The notes under the pieces: model-generated
Told to the model about the DNA's origin: nothing
Database searches by the model: none
The model's input: the letters and a program-made list of their open reading frames with translations, nothing else
NCBI RefSeq assembly: GCF_002215215.1
Contig: NZ_CP018632.1
Location: 7,498,501 to 7,562,500, forward strand
DNA length: 64,000 nt
Direction: 5' to 3'
From: Granulosicoccus antarcticus IMCC3135
Lineage (GTDB): Bacteria; Pseudomonadota; Gammaproteobacteria; Granulosicoccales; Granulosicoccaceae
Position numbers and translations under genes: made by a program
Shown here: positions 35,998 through 45,422 of the stretch, in pieces
Position numbering within the stretch: position 1 is the stretch's first letter
Layout: every line of letters begins with the position of its first letter

Positions 35998-37016
35998 GCC
36001 CGCTCATCTCAGTTCTGCTGCCAGTTCGGCAATGGCATGAGTCAACTCTGAGCGCCATTCAGAGCATTCTGGAGCAAACTCATACCGCTTTCGAATTACT
36101 GCTGATCGGCCACGATGACGTGGCTCAACTGGCCGACAAACTACCAGCCGATCCTCGTATTCGACTGCTGGCGCGCCAGCAACCCGGCATCGTCGGGGCT
36201 CTGAATACCGGTTTGAAACTGGCACAAGGCCAGTACTTTGCCCGCATGGATGATGATGATATTTCCCATCCGACACGCCTGGCCACGCAACTGGCCTATC
36301 TGCAGGGCGAGTCCGGCACTCAACTGTGCGGAGCCGGGATACGCTTCATTGATTCAAATGCCCGAAGCGAGACCATCGCCTCTGGCAATCAACGTTATGC
36401 CCAGTGGCTGAACTCTTTGCAGCATGATCAGGAAATTCGCGCATCCTGCTATATAGAGTGTCCGCTGCCACACCCCACCTTCATGGCACACCGGGATGTC
36501 TGGCAGCAGCTTGGTGGTTATCGTGATTTCGATGGACCCGAAGACTACGATCTGATTCTGCGCGCCATGCTGCTGGGCATCAGACTCGGCAAGCCCCCCG
36601 GCATTTTGCTTGATTGGCGAGAGCACCCTGATCGACTCACCCACAATGATCAACGCTACCGACGGGAAGCCTTCACTCATTGCCGCGCCTGGGCGGCCAC
36701 TCAACCGCAAAGCGGACTCGGCCTGGCTGAAGGACGATCGGTTTGGCTGTGTGGCTCAGGCCGCAATGCCCGTCACTGGTACGATGCCTTGACGCAATAC
36801 GGCACGACAGTCAATGGATTTGTCGACATCAGTCGGCACGGCCCGCACCGTTCAAAACGTGGCAAACCGGTGATCAGCTATGAGCAACTGCCTGAACAAC
36901 GAGGTGAAGCACTGGTGATCTGCGCCCTATCCCAACCAGGCGCTCGTACCGCCTTTGTCCAGTACTGTCATGATCAGCAATGGCAAGACTTGCACGACTA
37001 CATACTTGGCGCCTGA
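35985..37016 (+). CDS. Family 2 glycosyltransferase
   Basis: This is a 343-residue GT-A enzyme that transfers a sugar from a nucleotide sugar. The N-terminal domain shows LISVLLPVRQWHESTLSAIQSILEQTHTAFELLLI, then the metal-binding ARMDDDDISHPTRLA (D-x-D) and GGYRDFDGPEDYDLILRAM, the typical acceptor-side motif with the E-D base. After about residue 240 comes a region that begins VWLCGSGRNARHWYDALTQYG and resembles a small Rossmann-like domain seen after some GT2 proteins. The GTG at 35985 lacks a good ribosome site of its own. No other polysaccharide genes are near, so the acceptor is unknown. Confidence 0.85.
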   Translation: MELLSPLISVLLPVRQWHESTLSAIQSILEQTHTAFELLLIGHDDVAQLADKLPADPRIRLLARQQPGIVGALNTGLKLAQGQYFARMDDDDISHPTRLATQLAYLQGESGTQLCGAGIRFIDSNARSETIASGNQRYAQWLNSLQHDQEIRASCYIECPLPHPTFMAHRDVWQQLGGYRDFDGPEDYDLILRAMLLGIRLGKPPGILLDWREHPDRLTHNDQRYRREAFTHCRAWAATQPQSGLGLAEGRSVWLCGSGRNARHWYDALTQYGTTVNGFVDISRHGPHRSKRGKPVISYEQLPEQRGEALVICALSQPGARTAFVQYCHDQQWQDLHDYILGA

Positions 37017-37034
37017 TCATCCAGGCACCGACTC

Positions 37035-38093
37035 TCAGAACAGATTGGTCAACGCCACACCCAGACCTAGCCGCTGTTGGTAGTGGTTGTAGTCGATCAG
37101 AGAGTCACCGTAACCATTGAAATACTGAACAAAGCCGCGGAATTTGGCAAACAGGGGAAAGGTCCAGCCGATTTTAACGGCGCCTTTGCCGGTGTCGGTA
37201 TTGCCACGCACGTTGATAGCATATTCATTCTTGCTGTCGCGCCAGGACAAACCTATCTCGCCATGACCCATGAAATCGAGAATATCCGGATTATCATCGC
37301 CCTCGGCATCTTCCGGGTTCTCTTTGGCATCTTCAGGTATTCGGTACCAGGGACGAATACTGGCAACAAAGCGGCCGCGCTCGTAAATCAGAGTTGTGTA
37401 CACACGGTTCCAACTGCGCGACAGGCCTTGTACCTGACCATTGGATTGATGCTCCAGCCCCAGCACCAACGCTGTATTGCCACCAAAGGGGCCCCATAGC
37501 AGGGGCACCATATAAAAGATTTCTGGTGCGTAATTGGTTTCGCGAAAAGGGCTCGACAGATCACTGGAGTACAACTGCCACCAGGCTTCCAGTGTGATAG
37601 CCAGTGACAAGGCATCATCCTTGAGCAGCATATCTTTCTCATTCAGCTGGCTCTTCAGACTGATCTGAAACTTCACCTCTACCGGCAGCAGACCTTCACG
37701 CAGCGGTACATCGTTCTGACTGTATACCTGCTCGTTGATGTTGCTGGAATAACTCATCGGCAGAATGAAATTATGCTTGTGAGCTGTCAATACGTAAGGG
37801 TTGAAGGCTGAAGCGCGCTCTTCCTTGACCCGCTCGGTTACCGCACCGATTCCTTGCCCGGTTTTCGGCACCGGCTCTGCGGTGTCACTGTCTTCTGCCT
37901 GTCTTTCGGCAATGCTCATGCTGTCGCGAATGGACTTGCGCTCACTGAGGCTTAACGCCTTGGATTCACCGGCATCTGGCAGGTCCCGGCGCTGGTCCTG
38001 CACATCTGGAATGCTCGCGCAGCCACCCAGCAACAAAGTGAGCAGGGCAATAACGAGGAGATGGCGATGGACTGGGGGCATGTGGTGGTTCAC
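37035..38093 (-). CDS. pldA: Outer-membrane phospholipase A, lipoprotein form
   Basis: OMPLA is a calcium-dependent outer-membrane beta-barrel that removes acyl chains from misplaced phospholipids. The catalytic motif appears as LEHQSNGQ (His at about 213, Ser two residues on) and the Asn of the triad lies in SRSWNRVY. The barrel strands and the C-terminal Phe (TNLF) are present. The N-terminus is unusual: it has a lipobox (LLLGGC) and about 85 residues of charged, probably disordered sequence before the barrel, so it may be lipid-anchored as well. It converges on the glycosyltransferase gene and is divergent from the PAP2 gene. Confidence 0.9.
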   Translation of the reverse strand: MNHHMPPVHRHLLVIALLTLLLGGCASIPDVQDQRRDLPDAGESKALSLSERKSIRDSMSIAERQAEDSDTAEPVPKTGQGIGAVTERVKEERASAFNPYVLTAHKHNFILPMSYSSNINEQVYSQNDVPLREGLLPVEVKFQISLKSQLNEKDMLLKDDALSLAITLEAWWQLYSSDLSSPFRETNYAPEIFYMVPLLWGPFGGNTALVLGLEHQSNGQVQGLSRSWNRVYTTLIYERGRFVASIRPWYRIPEDAKENPEDAEGDDNPDILDFMGHGEIGLSWRDSKNEYAINVRGNTDTGKGAVKIGWTFPLFAKFRGFVQYFNGYGDSLIDYNHYQQRLGLGVALTNLF

Positions 38094-38238
38094 TGAAAAC
38101 TTCTGGTAAAAACAAGGACGCAGCAGGTTACCGTGAATTGCCTGTTATATGCACACCTGACAAAAACGAATGGTTGCCTCGTTTACAATGCAGCGCACCT
38201 CACACCTTTCAAATGCGAGCTGACTCTTCATCATATTC

Positions 38239-38988
38239 ATGCCTTTTCCCTCTGCATATAATCAGCCAGCCACCGCCCTCATTCGGCATATCATCGGTAT
38301 CGCGCTGGCGCTCAGTCTGTTCCTGATACTGCTGTTGCTTGTCACGCAGGTTCCGGCCATATCAGAATGGGACAGCAGGCTCAGCCAGTGGTCACAGCAA
38401 TTGCGCGGCCCTGCCATCGACCGGATCATGCTCTCAGTGACTCTGATGGGCGACACCTTGCCGGCAACCTTGCTTGTCGGCGTGGTCGTCATCAGCCTGC
38501 TCTGGGTTCGACGCTGGTGGCTCGGCGTACACCTTGCCTGCGTCGGACTCAGCACGGCACTGAGCGTGTCGATCATCAAGACATTGATCGGGCGAGTTCG
38601 CCCTGTTATCGTTGATGGTGGCCTGCATTCATTCAGCTTCCCCAGTGGTCACGCGACCACAGCGGCATTGGTTACCGGCCTGTTGGCTTTATTGCTGGCC
38701 TACCGTCAGACTGCTACCACCCGGTATGTCATCTATGCGGTAGCGACACTGATGGCCTGTCTGATTGCCTATTCCAGAGTTCATCTACTCGCCCACTGGC
38801 CCACTGATGTGATTGCAGGTCTGGCGCTCGGCTACGCGCTGGTCATGGCATTTGGCTGGCAGCTGCATGTCGGCCCCGAACTGAACTATCGTTATCAGTG
38901 GCCGTTGCTCGGAACAAGTGCGCTACTCATGCTGATCTACGTTGCACTGAATTTCAGCGCCCAGGCGCAGCGTTATGGCCTTGGTTGA
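38239..38988 (+). CDS. PAP2-family membrane phosphatase
   Basis: This is a 249-residue integral membrane phosphatase. The three-part active-site signature is complete: KTLIGRVRP at 114-122, PSGH at about 134-137, and SRVHLLAHWPTD at about 178-189. This family includes phosphatidylglycerophosphate and undecaprenyl-diphosphate phosphatases; sequence alone does not decide between them. It is divergent from pldA, 145 bases away, which fits a role in lipid turnover. Confidence 0.9.
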   Translation: MPFPSAYNQPATALIRHIIGIALALSLFLILLLLVTQVPAISEWDSRLSQWSQQLRGPAIDRIMLSVTLMGDTLPATLLVGVVVISLLWVRRWWLGVHLACVGLSTALSVSIIKTLIGRVRPVIVDGGLHSFSFPSGHATTAALVTGLLALLLAYRQTATTRYVIYAVATLMACLIAYSRVHLLAHWPTDVIAGLALGYALVMAFGWQLHVGPELNYRYQWPLLGTSALLMLIYVALNFSAQAQRYGLG

Positions 38989-39006
38989 AGTCTTCGTCCT
39001 GCGACA

Positions 39007-40194
39007 CTAGCTCAGCGCCTGAGCAGAATGACGTCGAGTCAGCGTCCACATCGAGACAATGCCAACAAACGGCCCGATCGATAGCAGACAGAACAGAGCG
39101 GGCCATCCCAACCAGGCAGCCACCAGCGGCGTAAGCTGCACGGTCACAATCGTCAATGCAAAGCCCAGGGCCGTCTGCAAAGACATCAGACTGCCAGTCA
39201 GCTCGGGCAGGGAATAGTCAGCAATCAATGCCGAGAACTGGGCCGAGTCCGGAATGATGCTCAACCCCCAGATCAGAAATACCGCAGCGACCAGCAAAGG
39301 AGGGCCACCGAACACGGCTGCGGCCAATAAGGCCGATGCGCCACTGGCGGCCATGGCGAGTATCGTCAACTCTGCCTTGCCCAGTCGATCGGCGACGCGA
39401 CCTGCGAACGGACATAAAAGTGCACCGACGCCGATAGCGAGAAAGGCGGTCAGTTTTGACCATTCCATCGCCTGTTCAGGATCCATCTGCATGGCATAGG
39501 ATGCCGCAGCCGCAGGAGCCACCCACGCCCAGAAGGCATATAGCTCCCACACATGACCAAGGTAGCCCAGAAAAGCCCGACGCATGCGGATATCGGTCCA
39601 GGCGATGCTGAACACACCGGGGTTTATACGCCCCTGAACCGCATGATAGGGACCCAGCTTCGTCTGCATGACCAGGACGGCGGCCAGCAATGACATACCT
39701 GAGGCCACCAGCGTGGTCTGTTGCCAGTCAGAACCGCCCAGCCAGGACAGTAGATGCGGTGTTGCGGAACCCAGCGTCAAACCGCCGACCAGCAGCCCGA
39801 CCAACCAGCCTCGATCCTGCTTGCCCCAACCCACCATGATCTTCATGCCAACCGGATAAACACCGGCCAGACAGAAGCCAATGAAAACCCTGAGGGCAAC
39901 ACTGAGGTAACTTCCCGGTGGGATCAGTACAACCAGGGCATTGGCCACGGCGGCCATCACCGCAGCACAGGCAAAGACTCGGCGCGGATCATAACGATCG
40001 GCAATACCGAGCATGGCAACAAACAGCGCGCCAAAAACAAATCCTGCCGACACGCCAGATACCAGCATGGCCGATCTGAAGGCACTGACTACTACATCGC
40101 CCTGCTGATCTGCCAGTGTGGCCGATGAAATGAACCACAGAGTCATCGCGGCAATCTCTGCCAGCACCAGCAAAGTAATCGAACGTGCTTTCAT
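39007..40194 (-). CDS. Major facilitator superfamily transporter
   Basis: This is a 395-residue inner-membrane protein with about twelve hydrophobic helices. The loop after helix 2 carries DRYDPRRVF, the counterpart of motif A, and the second half repeats it as GRVADRLGKAEL. The family is broad and the substrate cannot be assigned. It stands alone, convergent with the PAP2 gene. Confidence 0.88.
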   Translation of the reverse strand: MKARSITLLVLAEIAAMTLWFISSATLADQQGDVVVSAFRSAMLVSGVSAGFVFGALFVAMLGIADRYDPRRVFACAAVMAAVANALVVLIPPGSYLSVALRVFIGFCLAGVYPVGMKIMVGWGKQDRGWLVGLLVGGLTLGSATPHLLSWLGGSDWQQTTLVASGMSLLAAVLVMQTKLGPYHAVQGRINPGVFSIAWTDIRMRRAFLGYLGHVWELYAFWAWVAPAAAASYAMQMDPEQAMEWSKLTAFLAIGVGALLCPFAGRVADRLGKAELTILAMAASGASALLAAAVFGGPPLLVAAVFLIWGLSIIPDSAQFSALIADYSLPELTGSLMSLQTALGFALTIVTVQLTPLVAAWLGWPALFCLLSIGPFVGIVSMWTLTRRHSAQALS

Positions 40195-40272
40195 GTAAGC
40201 GTTACGCCTTTAAACAACTCCACCAAGGAGCCAAAAAGCGCCTCCTCACCACCCAATCCCCGCAAATACAAA

Positions 40273-40414
40273 CACTTACCGGGGTCAGACCCTCTGCGTC
40301 ATGCAGCCCCTTAAACGGCCCTTTCTACGTATGAAAAGACCTGTTTAAGAGGCTATATGCCTTCTTTTGATGGCGTAATTTCTATAAGTTCAATCACTTA
40401 CAGGGGTCCGACCC
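40273..40414. repeat. Pair of 20-bp direct repeats around GGGGTC-GACCC
   Basis: CACTTACCGGGGTCAGACCC at 40273-40292 and CACTTACAGGGGTCCGACCC at 40395-40414 agree at 18 of 20 positions and are 122 bases apart. Each contains an internal dyad (GGGTC and GACCC). They resemble the extragenic palindromic repeats of gammaproteobacteria. The second copy lies 15 bases before the lpd stop. Nothing else is seen in this 234-base gap. Confidence 0.6.
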
Positions 40415-40428
40415 GGGGGTTCCGGGGG

Positions 40429-41865
40429 TTACTTGCGCTTGCGGTTGGCGATGTGGATTGCACGGCCATCGGCGCTGAGGGCTGCTTCGTGCATGGCCTC
40501 GGACAACGTTGGATGTGCATGGATGGTATGAGCAATATCTTCCACCGTGGCTTCGAATTCCATCGCCAGTACTGATTGGGCCAGCAGCTCTGATGCGCTA
40601 GGTCCGATCAGGTGGGCACCCAGAATGCGGTCATTGCTTACATCACGAATGATCTTGACCAATCCGGTGGTATCGCCTTTGGCTTTCGCCCGGCCACTGG
40701 CTGCAAATGGAAAGCTGCCGACCTGGTAGTCAATACCTTCGCTTTTCACCTGCTCTTCTGTCTTGCCAACCCAAGCCACTTCCGGGTGGGTGTAGATAAC
40801 GTTTGGCATGACGTCGTAGTTCACTGATGACTGCTCGCCAGCGATACGCTCTGCAACCATGACACCTTCTTCCGAGCCTTTGTGCGCCAGCATTGGCCCA
40901 CGTACCACGTCACCGATGGCGTAGACGTGCGGCACATTGGTTTCGCAATACTCATTGACATGGAACAGGCCACGCTCGTCTTGCTGCACGTCGGCCTCTG
41001 AGGCACAAACGTTGTCAGTGAAGGCACGTCGTCCAACTGCCACGATCAACTTGTCGAAAGTCTTTTCGTGCTCGCCTTCAGCGTCCTGGTAGCTAACGAC
41101 AACCTTGCCTTTCTTGACCTTGCTGCCCATAACCCGAGTGCTGAGCAAAATTTCCAGGCCCTGCTTTTCGAAAGCACGTTTGGCTTCGCGAGCTACAGCA
41201 CTATCAACCATCGGCAGGAATGTATCTTGCGCTTCGAGCAGTACCACTTCGGTACCCATACGACGCCAGACACTACCCAGCTCAAGGCCAATGACGCCAG
41301 CACCAATGACACAGACGCTACCCGGAACAGATTCCCAGTCCAGCGCACCGGCTGAATCGACAACGATATCGCCTTCCAGCGGTGTGGCAGACAATGCAAT
41401 GGGAACAGAACCGGTCGCAATGATCACGTTACCGGCGTCCACAACGGATTCTGATCCGTCCTGGGCTGTTATCTTGACTTTTCTGTCAGCCAGTAACTGA
41501 CCTTCGCCTTGCAACCAATCAATGCCATTCGATTTGAATAGCATGGCAATACCGCCAGTCAGCTCAGAAACGATCTTGTCCTTGCGGCTGATCATCTTGG
41601 GAACGTCAACGGATACCTTGCCGACATTAATGCCGAGGTCCGCAAAATTGTTGCACGCGTTTTCGTAAAGTTCGGTGCTTTCCAGCAATGCTTTCGATGG
41701 AATGCAACCAACATTCAGACAGGTTCCACCCAAAGCCGGCTTATCCTGCTTGTTGATCCATTTTTCGACGCACGCCGTCTTCAGCCCCAATTGTGCTGCG
41801 CGGATGGCAGCTACATAACCGGCGGGGCCACCACCAATTACAACTACGTCATAGACATCGGCCAT
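40429..41865 (-). CDS. lpdA: Dihydrolipoyl dehydrogenase (E3)
   Basis: E3 reoxidises the lipoyl groups of 2-oxoacid dehydrogenase complexes with FAD and NAD+. The 478-residue protein has the FAD motif GGGPAGYVAA, the redox-active disulfide GGTCLNVGCIPSKA (Cys49 and Cys54), the NAD Rossmann motif GAGVIGLELGSVW, and the C-terminal HAHPTLSEA with the active-site His-Glu pair. It lies in the same direction as sucA and sucB but is separated from sucB by an esterase gene and about 2.3 kb. Confidence 0.96.
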   Translation of the reverse strand: MADVYDVVVIGGGPAGYVAAIRAAQLGLKTACVEKWINKQDKPALGGTCLNVGCIPSKALLESTELYENACNNFADLGINVGKVSVDVPKMISRKDKIVSELTGGIAMLFKSNGIDWLQGEGQLLADRKVKITAQDGSESVVDAGNVIIATGSVPIALSATPLEGDIVVDSAGALDWESVPGSVCVIGAGVIGLELGSVWRRMGTEVVLLEAQDTFLPMVDSAVAREAKRAFEKQGLEILLSTRVMGSKVKKGKVVVSYQDAEGEHEKTFDKLIVAVGRRAFTDNVCASEADVQQDERGLFHVNEYCETNVPHVYAIGDVVRGPMLAHKGSEEGVMVAERIAGEQSSVNYDVMPNVIYTHPEVAWVGKTEEQVKSEGIDYQVGSFPFAASGRAKAKGDTTGLVKIIRDVSNDRILGAHLIGPSASELLAQSVLAMEFEATVEDIAHTIHAHPTLSEAMHEAALSADGRAIHIANRKRK

Positions 41866-41995
41866 GGTGAATCCTGTTGTTGCTTGAAGAAACAGACTGC
41901 TTAGTATATCGCGGACAGTCCATCTCTGACTTTAATACGAGAACTTGTGTTGGTTCGAATAAAGACGAACACTTTTACTCCGTCAAGCAGAGAAA

Positions 41996-43729
41996 CTAGT
42001 AGTGATAAGCCCCGAGTTCGCTCCAAATGCCCTTGATAGTGGAGTAATACCGTCGCCCCTGTTCACGTAACGCATCCGCACCGAAATGCACACAGGAGAC
42101 CTGGCCACAAGGATATTGGGGCGGAGTCAGATCATCATTATTGATGATTCCGGAATAACTGATGTAACTCCTGACAGAACGATGCGCCGCATCCACCTTT
42201 TGCTTGCTCGAGCTGAACACCGAGAACCGGCCTCGCTCATCATCACCCTTGCTCTGTGTTGCCACCATGAATGGAATAGCGGCACTGTCACCGCGAGCAG
42301 AACTACCACGCGAATCCTGCCGAGCTTCCCGGCGTAATCGCTTGCTCAGCTTCAGCAGATTATCTGCATAGGTACGCGCACAATCCGGGTTGTTGGAATC
42401 TGCACCACCCTGGTGCCAGAGAATGCCGCGCAACACACCGCCGGTCTCGCGCAGTGTCATGTTAAGACGTGTCAGCGCCCGATCAGCAAGCAAGGTCCCG
42501 CCCAGGAACTTGTCACTGGACTTCGACGCATTCCAGGCAAGATTGCCATTGGCATTGGCACAGAAGCCCGTCGCCCCCCACGCTGCAGGCACCAGATAGA
42601 TTTCTGCGGTTGTCATGCGCAGCGCCTGCTTGGCGAAGGTCAAACCCAGCCCGACAAAGGTAGCCCCCTTGCCGTTCACCTCGATGTAACGCGGCTCATG
42701 CAAGGCGTCTTCTGCAATGACAAGCTTTGGCTCGCGCACATTGGTGCTTTCATTCGTGAACGAACTATCACTGGAGAAGATGTTGTCATTGTTCGGCTGT
42801 ACGTTCAGCTGGCGTATTCGTTCCACCCTCTCATCCCTGCCACCCTGGTAACTCTCGCGACTATCAACTTCGCTATAGCCCTCCATATTGCTCTGACCAA
42901 TCAGCAGATAAACGTCAGGGGCAGGAGTCGGGGTTATATCGATGGTTAATGGCGTGGTGGTTTTTGACACACCATCGTCAGCAACGATCTGAAAATAACG
43001 CTCATGAATCAGCAACGGCGCAACCGTTACATCCAGAGTCAGGGATAACACAGAACCGGATTCACTGGGTGCCAGCGTCTCCTTGGAGAACGTGTGGTGC
43101 ATGCCGAGCATGTCCCTGTTGGATGACACCAGCGACAGTGTTACTGCACGCTTTTGAGTGCCTCGACTCAGAGTGATGCCGACCGACACGCCCTTTGCAT
43201 CACCTTCAATGAGTGTCACTCTATTGCGGTTTGAATAAAGCGTCAATTTCCCATCGTCAGTGCCACCACCCGTCGTGCCACCACCCGTCGTGCCACCACC
43301 CGTCGTGCCACCACCCGTCGTGCCACCACCCGTCGTGCCACCACCCGTCGTATCACCACCGCTTACAGGCTCGCCCTGGCTGGTGGTGCCGTTCTTACCG
43401 GACAGAACAACCATCATGGCGGGACCTTCATTGCCAGAACGATCAAGGGCGCTGACACGGTAGGTGTAGCTTTGTCCCGGCGCCAGGGAAGGCTCGTAAA
43501 GACTACGGGCATCTTTTATTCCCAGAAATTCGCCATCACGAAATACCCGATAACCGACCACGATGACGTTATCAGTTGCTTTGTTCCAGAGCACCTCTCC
43601 AGCAGTTGGGGAGTAACGGACGGCGCGAAGACTACCGGGTGAGCTGGGTGGCTCATCATCTGCCACTGCAATCCCCGGCAAACAGAACCAGGAGACTAGT
43701 GAGACGAGTAATAACAGTGTCTTGAACAT
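41996..43729 (-). CDS. Secreted SASA-type carbohydrate esterase with fibronectin III domain
   Basis: This is a 577-residue exported protein. The signal peptide is cleaved after AVA (residue 23). A fibronectin type III domain (about 28-112) is followed by a Gly-Thr linker of T-T-G-G-G repeats, a beta-rich region resembling a Calx-beta or cadherin-like domain (about 155-270), and a C-terminal SASA/CE6 esterase domain with LLIGQSNMEG (about 278-287; nucleophile Ser) and WHQGGADSN. The terminal motif is SCVHFGADALREQG, where the D-x-x-H of most relatives reads S-x-x-H. The likely substrate is an acetylated sugar polymer. The gene sits alone between sucB and lpd, which is unexpected. Confidence 0.8.
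   Translation of the reverse strand: MFKTLLLLVSLVSWFCLPGIAVADDEPPSSPGSLRAVRYSPTAGEVLWNKATDNVIVVGYRVFRDGEFLGIKDARSLYEPSLAPGQSYTYRVSALDRSGNEGPAMMVVLSGKNGTTSQGEPVSGGDTTGGGTTGGGTTGGGTTGGGTTGGGTTGGGTDDGKLTLYSNRNRVTLIEGDAKGVSVGITLSRGTQKRAVTLSLVSSNRDMLGMHHTFSKETLAPSESGSVLSLTLDVTVAPLLIHERYFQIVADDGVSKTTTPLTIDITPTPAPDVYLLIGQSNMEGYSEVDSRESYQGGRDERVERIRQLNVQPNNDNIFSSDSSFTNESTNVREPKLVIAEDALHEPRYIEVNGKGATFVGLGLTFAKQALRMTTAEIYLVPAAWGATGFCANANGNLAWNASKSSDKFLGGTLLADRALTRLNMTLRETGGVLRGILWHQGGADSNNPDCARTYADNLLKLSKRLRREARQDSRGSSARGDSAAIPFMVATQSKGDDERGRFSVFSSSKQKVDAAHRSVRSYISYSGIINNDDLTPPQYPCGQVSCVHFGADALREQGRRYYSTIKGIWSELGAYHY
43260..43349. repeat. Six perfect 15-bp tandem repeats encoding the esterase linker
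   Basis: GTGCCACCACCCGTC is repeated six times without a mismatch, followed by a diverged seventh copy. On the coding strand it gives T-T-G-G-G units between the fibronectin and beta-rich domains. Perfect identity indicates recent expansion, and copy number probably varies between strains. Confidence 0.95.
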
Positions 43730-44144
43730 GATCTACCTAACTCCATCGCGCGGCTTTGGACATCGCGACATACGCAGGCAGGCCTGTGGCGCACAAATTC
43801 ACCCATTGGTGGATGGCGTTTGCTCCTTCAGACAACACCCAGCATACGACTCTGACTCGAGTAACCAGCAAACTAGCCGGTCTCAGATGACGAATGATTC
43901 GCGCGCTGCCTATTTGTGACGGTCTGATTGGAAATCGGCAACGCTAACGTTTTGGTAAGCAAAAAATTAGCCTAACGCACATCACATTGCAAGCACCCAA
44001 ATAGCTAGTGGGTATTCACAGAGAGGCAGAGCAAGGGGGAGTCGAGGCTACAGCTTGTAGCCGACGGTACTTCGCATTCACAACGCTCCAGGCCTTGAAG
44101 CCTGGAGCGTTGGAGCAGTACAAGTAATGTATATCTGTACAGTC
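43730..44144. promoter_or_regulatory. 415-bp gap between sucB and the esterase gene
   Basis: No convincing gene is seen. The gap must contain the esterase promoter and holds two dyads close to sucB: one at 44081-44112 (separate entry) and one near 44041-44065, where GGCTACA pairs with TGTAGCC across three bases and is flanked by GTCG and CGAC. The rest shows no recognisable element. Confidence 0.4.
44081..44112 (-). terminator. Hairpin downstream of sucB
   Basis: Thirteen-base arms CAACGCTCCAGGC and GCCTGGAGCGTTG enclose a six-base loop, 32 bases after the sucB stop. The perfect GC-rich stem fits a transcript end or processing site for the sucAB message. There is no T run, so it may act as a 3'-end stabiliser instead. 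Confidence 0.6.
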
Positions 44145-45377
44145 TTACAGATCGAAAACGATGCGGGCAGGATCTTCAACCAATTCCTTGATGGTCTTGA
44201 GAAAGCCAACAGCGCCCTTGCCATCCACGATGCGATGATCGTAGCTCAGAGCCACATACATCATCGGACGGATAACAACTTCACCGTTGATGGCAACAGG
44301 TCGATCCTGTGTTGCATGCATACCCAGAATCGCACTCTGTGGTGGGTTGAGGATAGGCGTGGACAGCAATGAGCCAAATACACCACCGTTGGAAACCGTG
44401 AAAGTACCACCGGTCATTTCATCCAGAGACAGCTTTCCATCACGGGCTTTTTCAGCATACAGACCAATGGTCTTCTCAACATCAGCCAATGACATGTGCT
44501 CGGTATTGCGCAATACCGGTACCACCAGACCACGCTCAGACGAAACAGCTACACCGATATCGCAATAACCGTGATAAACCACTTCATCACCATCGATCGA
44601 AGCATTGATATCCGGATAGCGCTTCAGAGCTTCTGTTGAGGCTTTCAGGAAGATTGACATGAAACCCAGCTTGACGCCATGCGACTTCTCGAACCGATCC
44701 TTGTACTGATTACGCAACGCAATAAACGCACTCATGTCTATTTCGTTGAACGTTGTCAGCATCGCTGTGTTCTGACTGGCAGACAACAGACGCTCGGCGA
44801 TTCTTGCTCGCAGTCGAGACATAGGCACACGCTTTTCAACGCGTTCGCCATCAGCCACGATAGGCAGAGCCGTTGTCGAAGCTGCTGCAGGTTTGGCCGC
44901 CGGTGCAGCTGCTGCAGGCTTGGCCTTGGCCAACTCTGCTACATGTTGCTCGACATCGCCTTTTGTCAGGCGACCGTTCTTGCCAGAACCTTTGACATCA
45001 GAAGCTTGCAAGCCAGCAGCCGTCAGCGCCTTGCGTACAGCAGGACTGGTTTGACCAGCGCCGCCAGCCTCACTTTCAGTTGCTGGCGCTTCAGCCGCTT
45101 CATCAGGCTTTGAGGCCGCCGGAGCAGCGCCTCCGGCCGGAGCCGCTTCAATGGAGCCGATTAACTGATGCGCTGACACGGTTGTGCCCTCGCCTTCGAT
45201 AATCTTGCCAAGCACACCATCTTCGGAGGCAGGCACTTCCATGACGACCTTGTCGGTTTCGATATCGACAAGTACTTCGTCGCGGCGAACCGGATCGCCC
45301 TCCTTCTTATGCCACGTCACGATCAACGCGTCTGCGATTGACTCAGGCAATGTTGGCACTTTGATTTCGGAAGTCAT
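44145..45377 (-). CDS. sucB: 2-oxoglutarate dehydrogenase E2 (dihydrolipoyl succinyltransferase)
   Basis: This is the 410-residue core of the 2-oxoglutarate dehydrogenase complex; it transfers succinyl groups to CoA. The lipoyl domain has the modified lysine in [11 protein letters not shown] (Lys43). An Ala-Pro-rich linker leads to the peripheral-subunit-binding domain ([13 protein letters not shown]), a second Ala-rich linker, and the catalytic domain ending with [14 protein letters not shown], which carries the catalytic His and Asp. It lies 45 bases downstream of sucA. Confidence 0.96.
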   Translation of the reverse strand: MTSEIKVPTLPESIADALIVTWHKKEGDPVRRDEVLVDIETDKVVMEVPASEDGVLGKIIEGEGTTVSAHQLIGSIEAAPAGGAAPAASKPDEAAEAPATESEAGGAGQTSPAVRKALTAAGLQASDVKGSGKNGRLTKGDVEQHVAELAKAKPAAAAPAAKPAAASTTALPIVADGERVEKRVPMSRLRARIAERLLSASQNTAMLTTFNEIDMSAFIALRNQYKDRFEKSHGVKLGFMSIFLKASTEALKRYPDINASIDGDEVVYHGYCDIGVAVSSERGLVVPVLRNTEHMSLADVEKTIGLYAEKARDGKLSLDEMTGGTFTVSNGGVFGSLLSTPILNPPQSAILGMHATQDRPVAINGEVVIRPMMYVALSYDHRIVDGKGAVGFLKTIKELVEDPARIVFDL

Positions 45378-45422
45378 GGGCGACGGTCCTTTCTCATCGG
45401 GTTGTATTAGGTTAAGTGTAGA

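Noticed and set aside
43260-43365. Possible CRISPR-like array of 15-bp repeats
   Set aside because: There are no spacers, the units are tandem, and they encode an in-frame T-T-G-G-G linker in the esterase.
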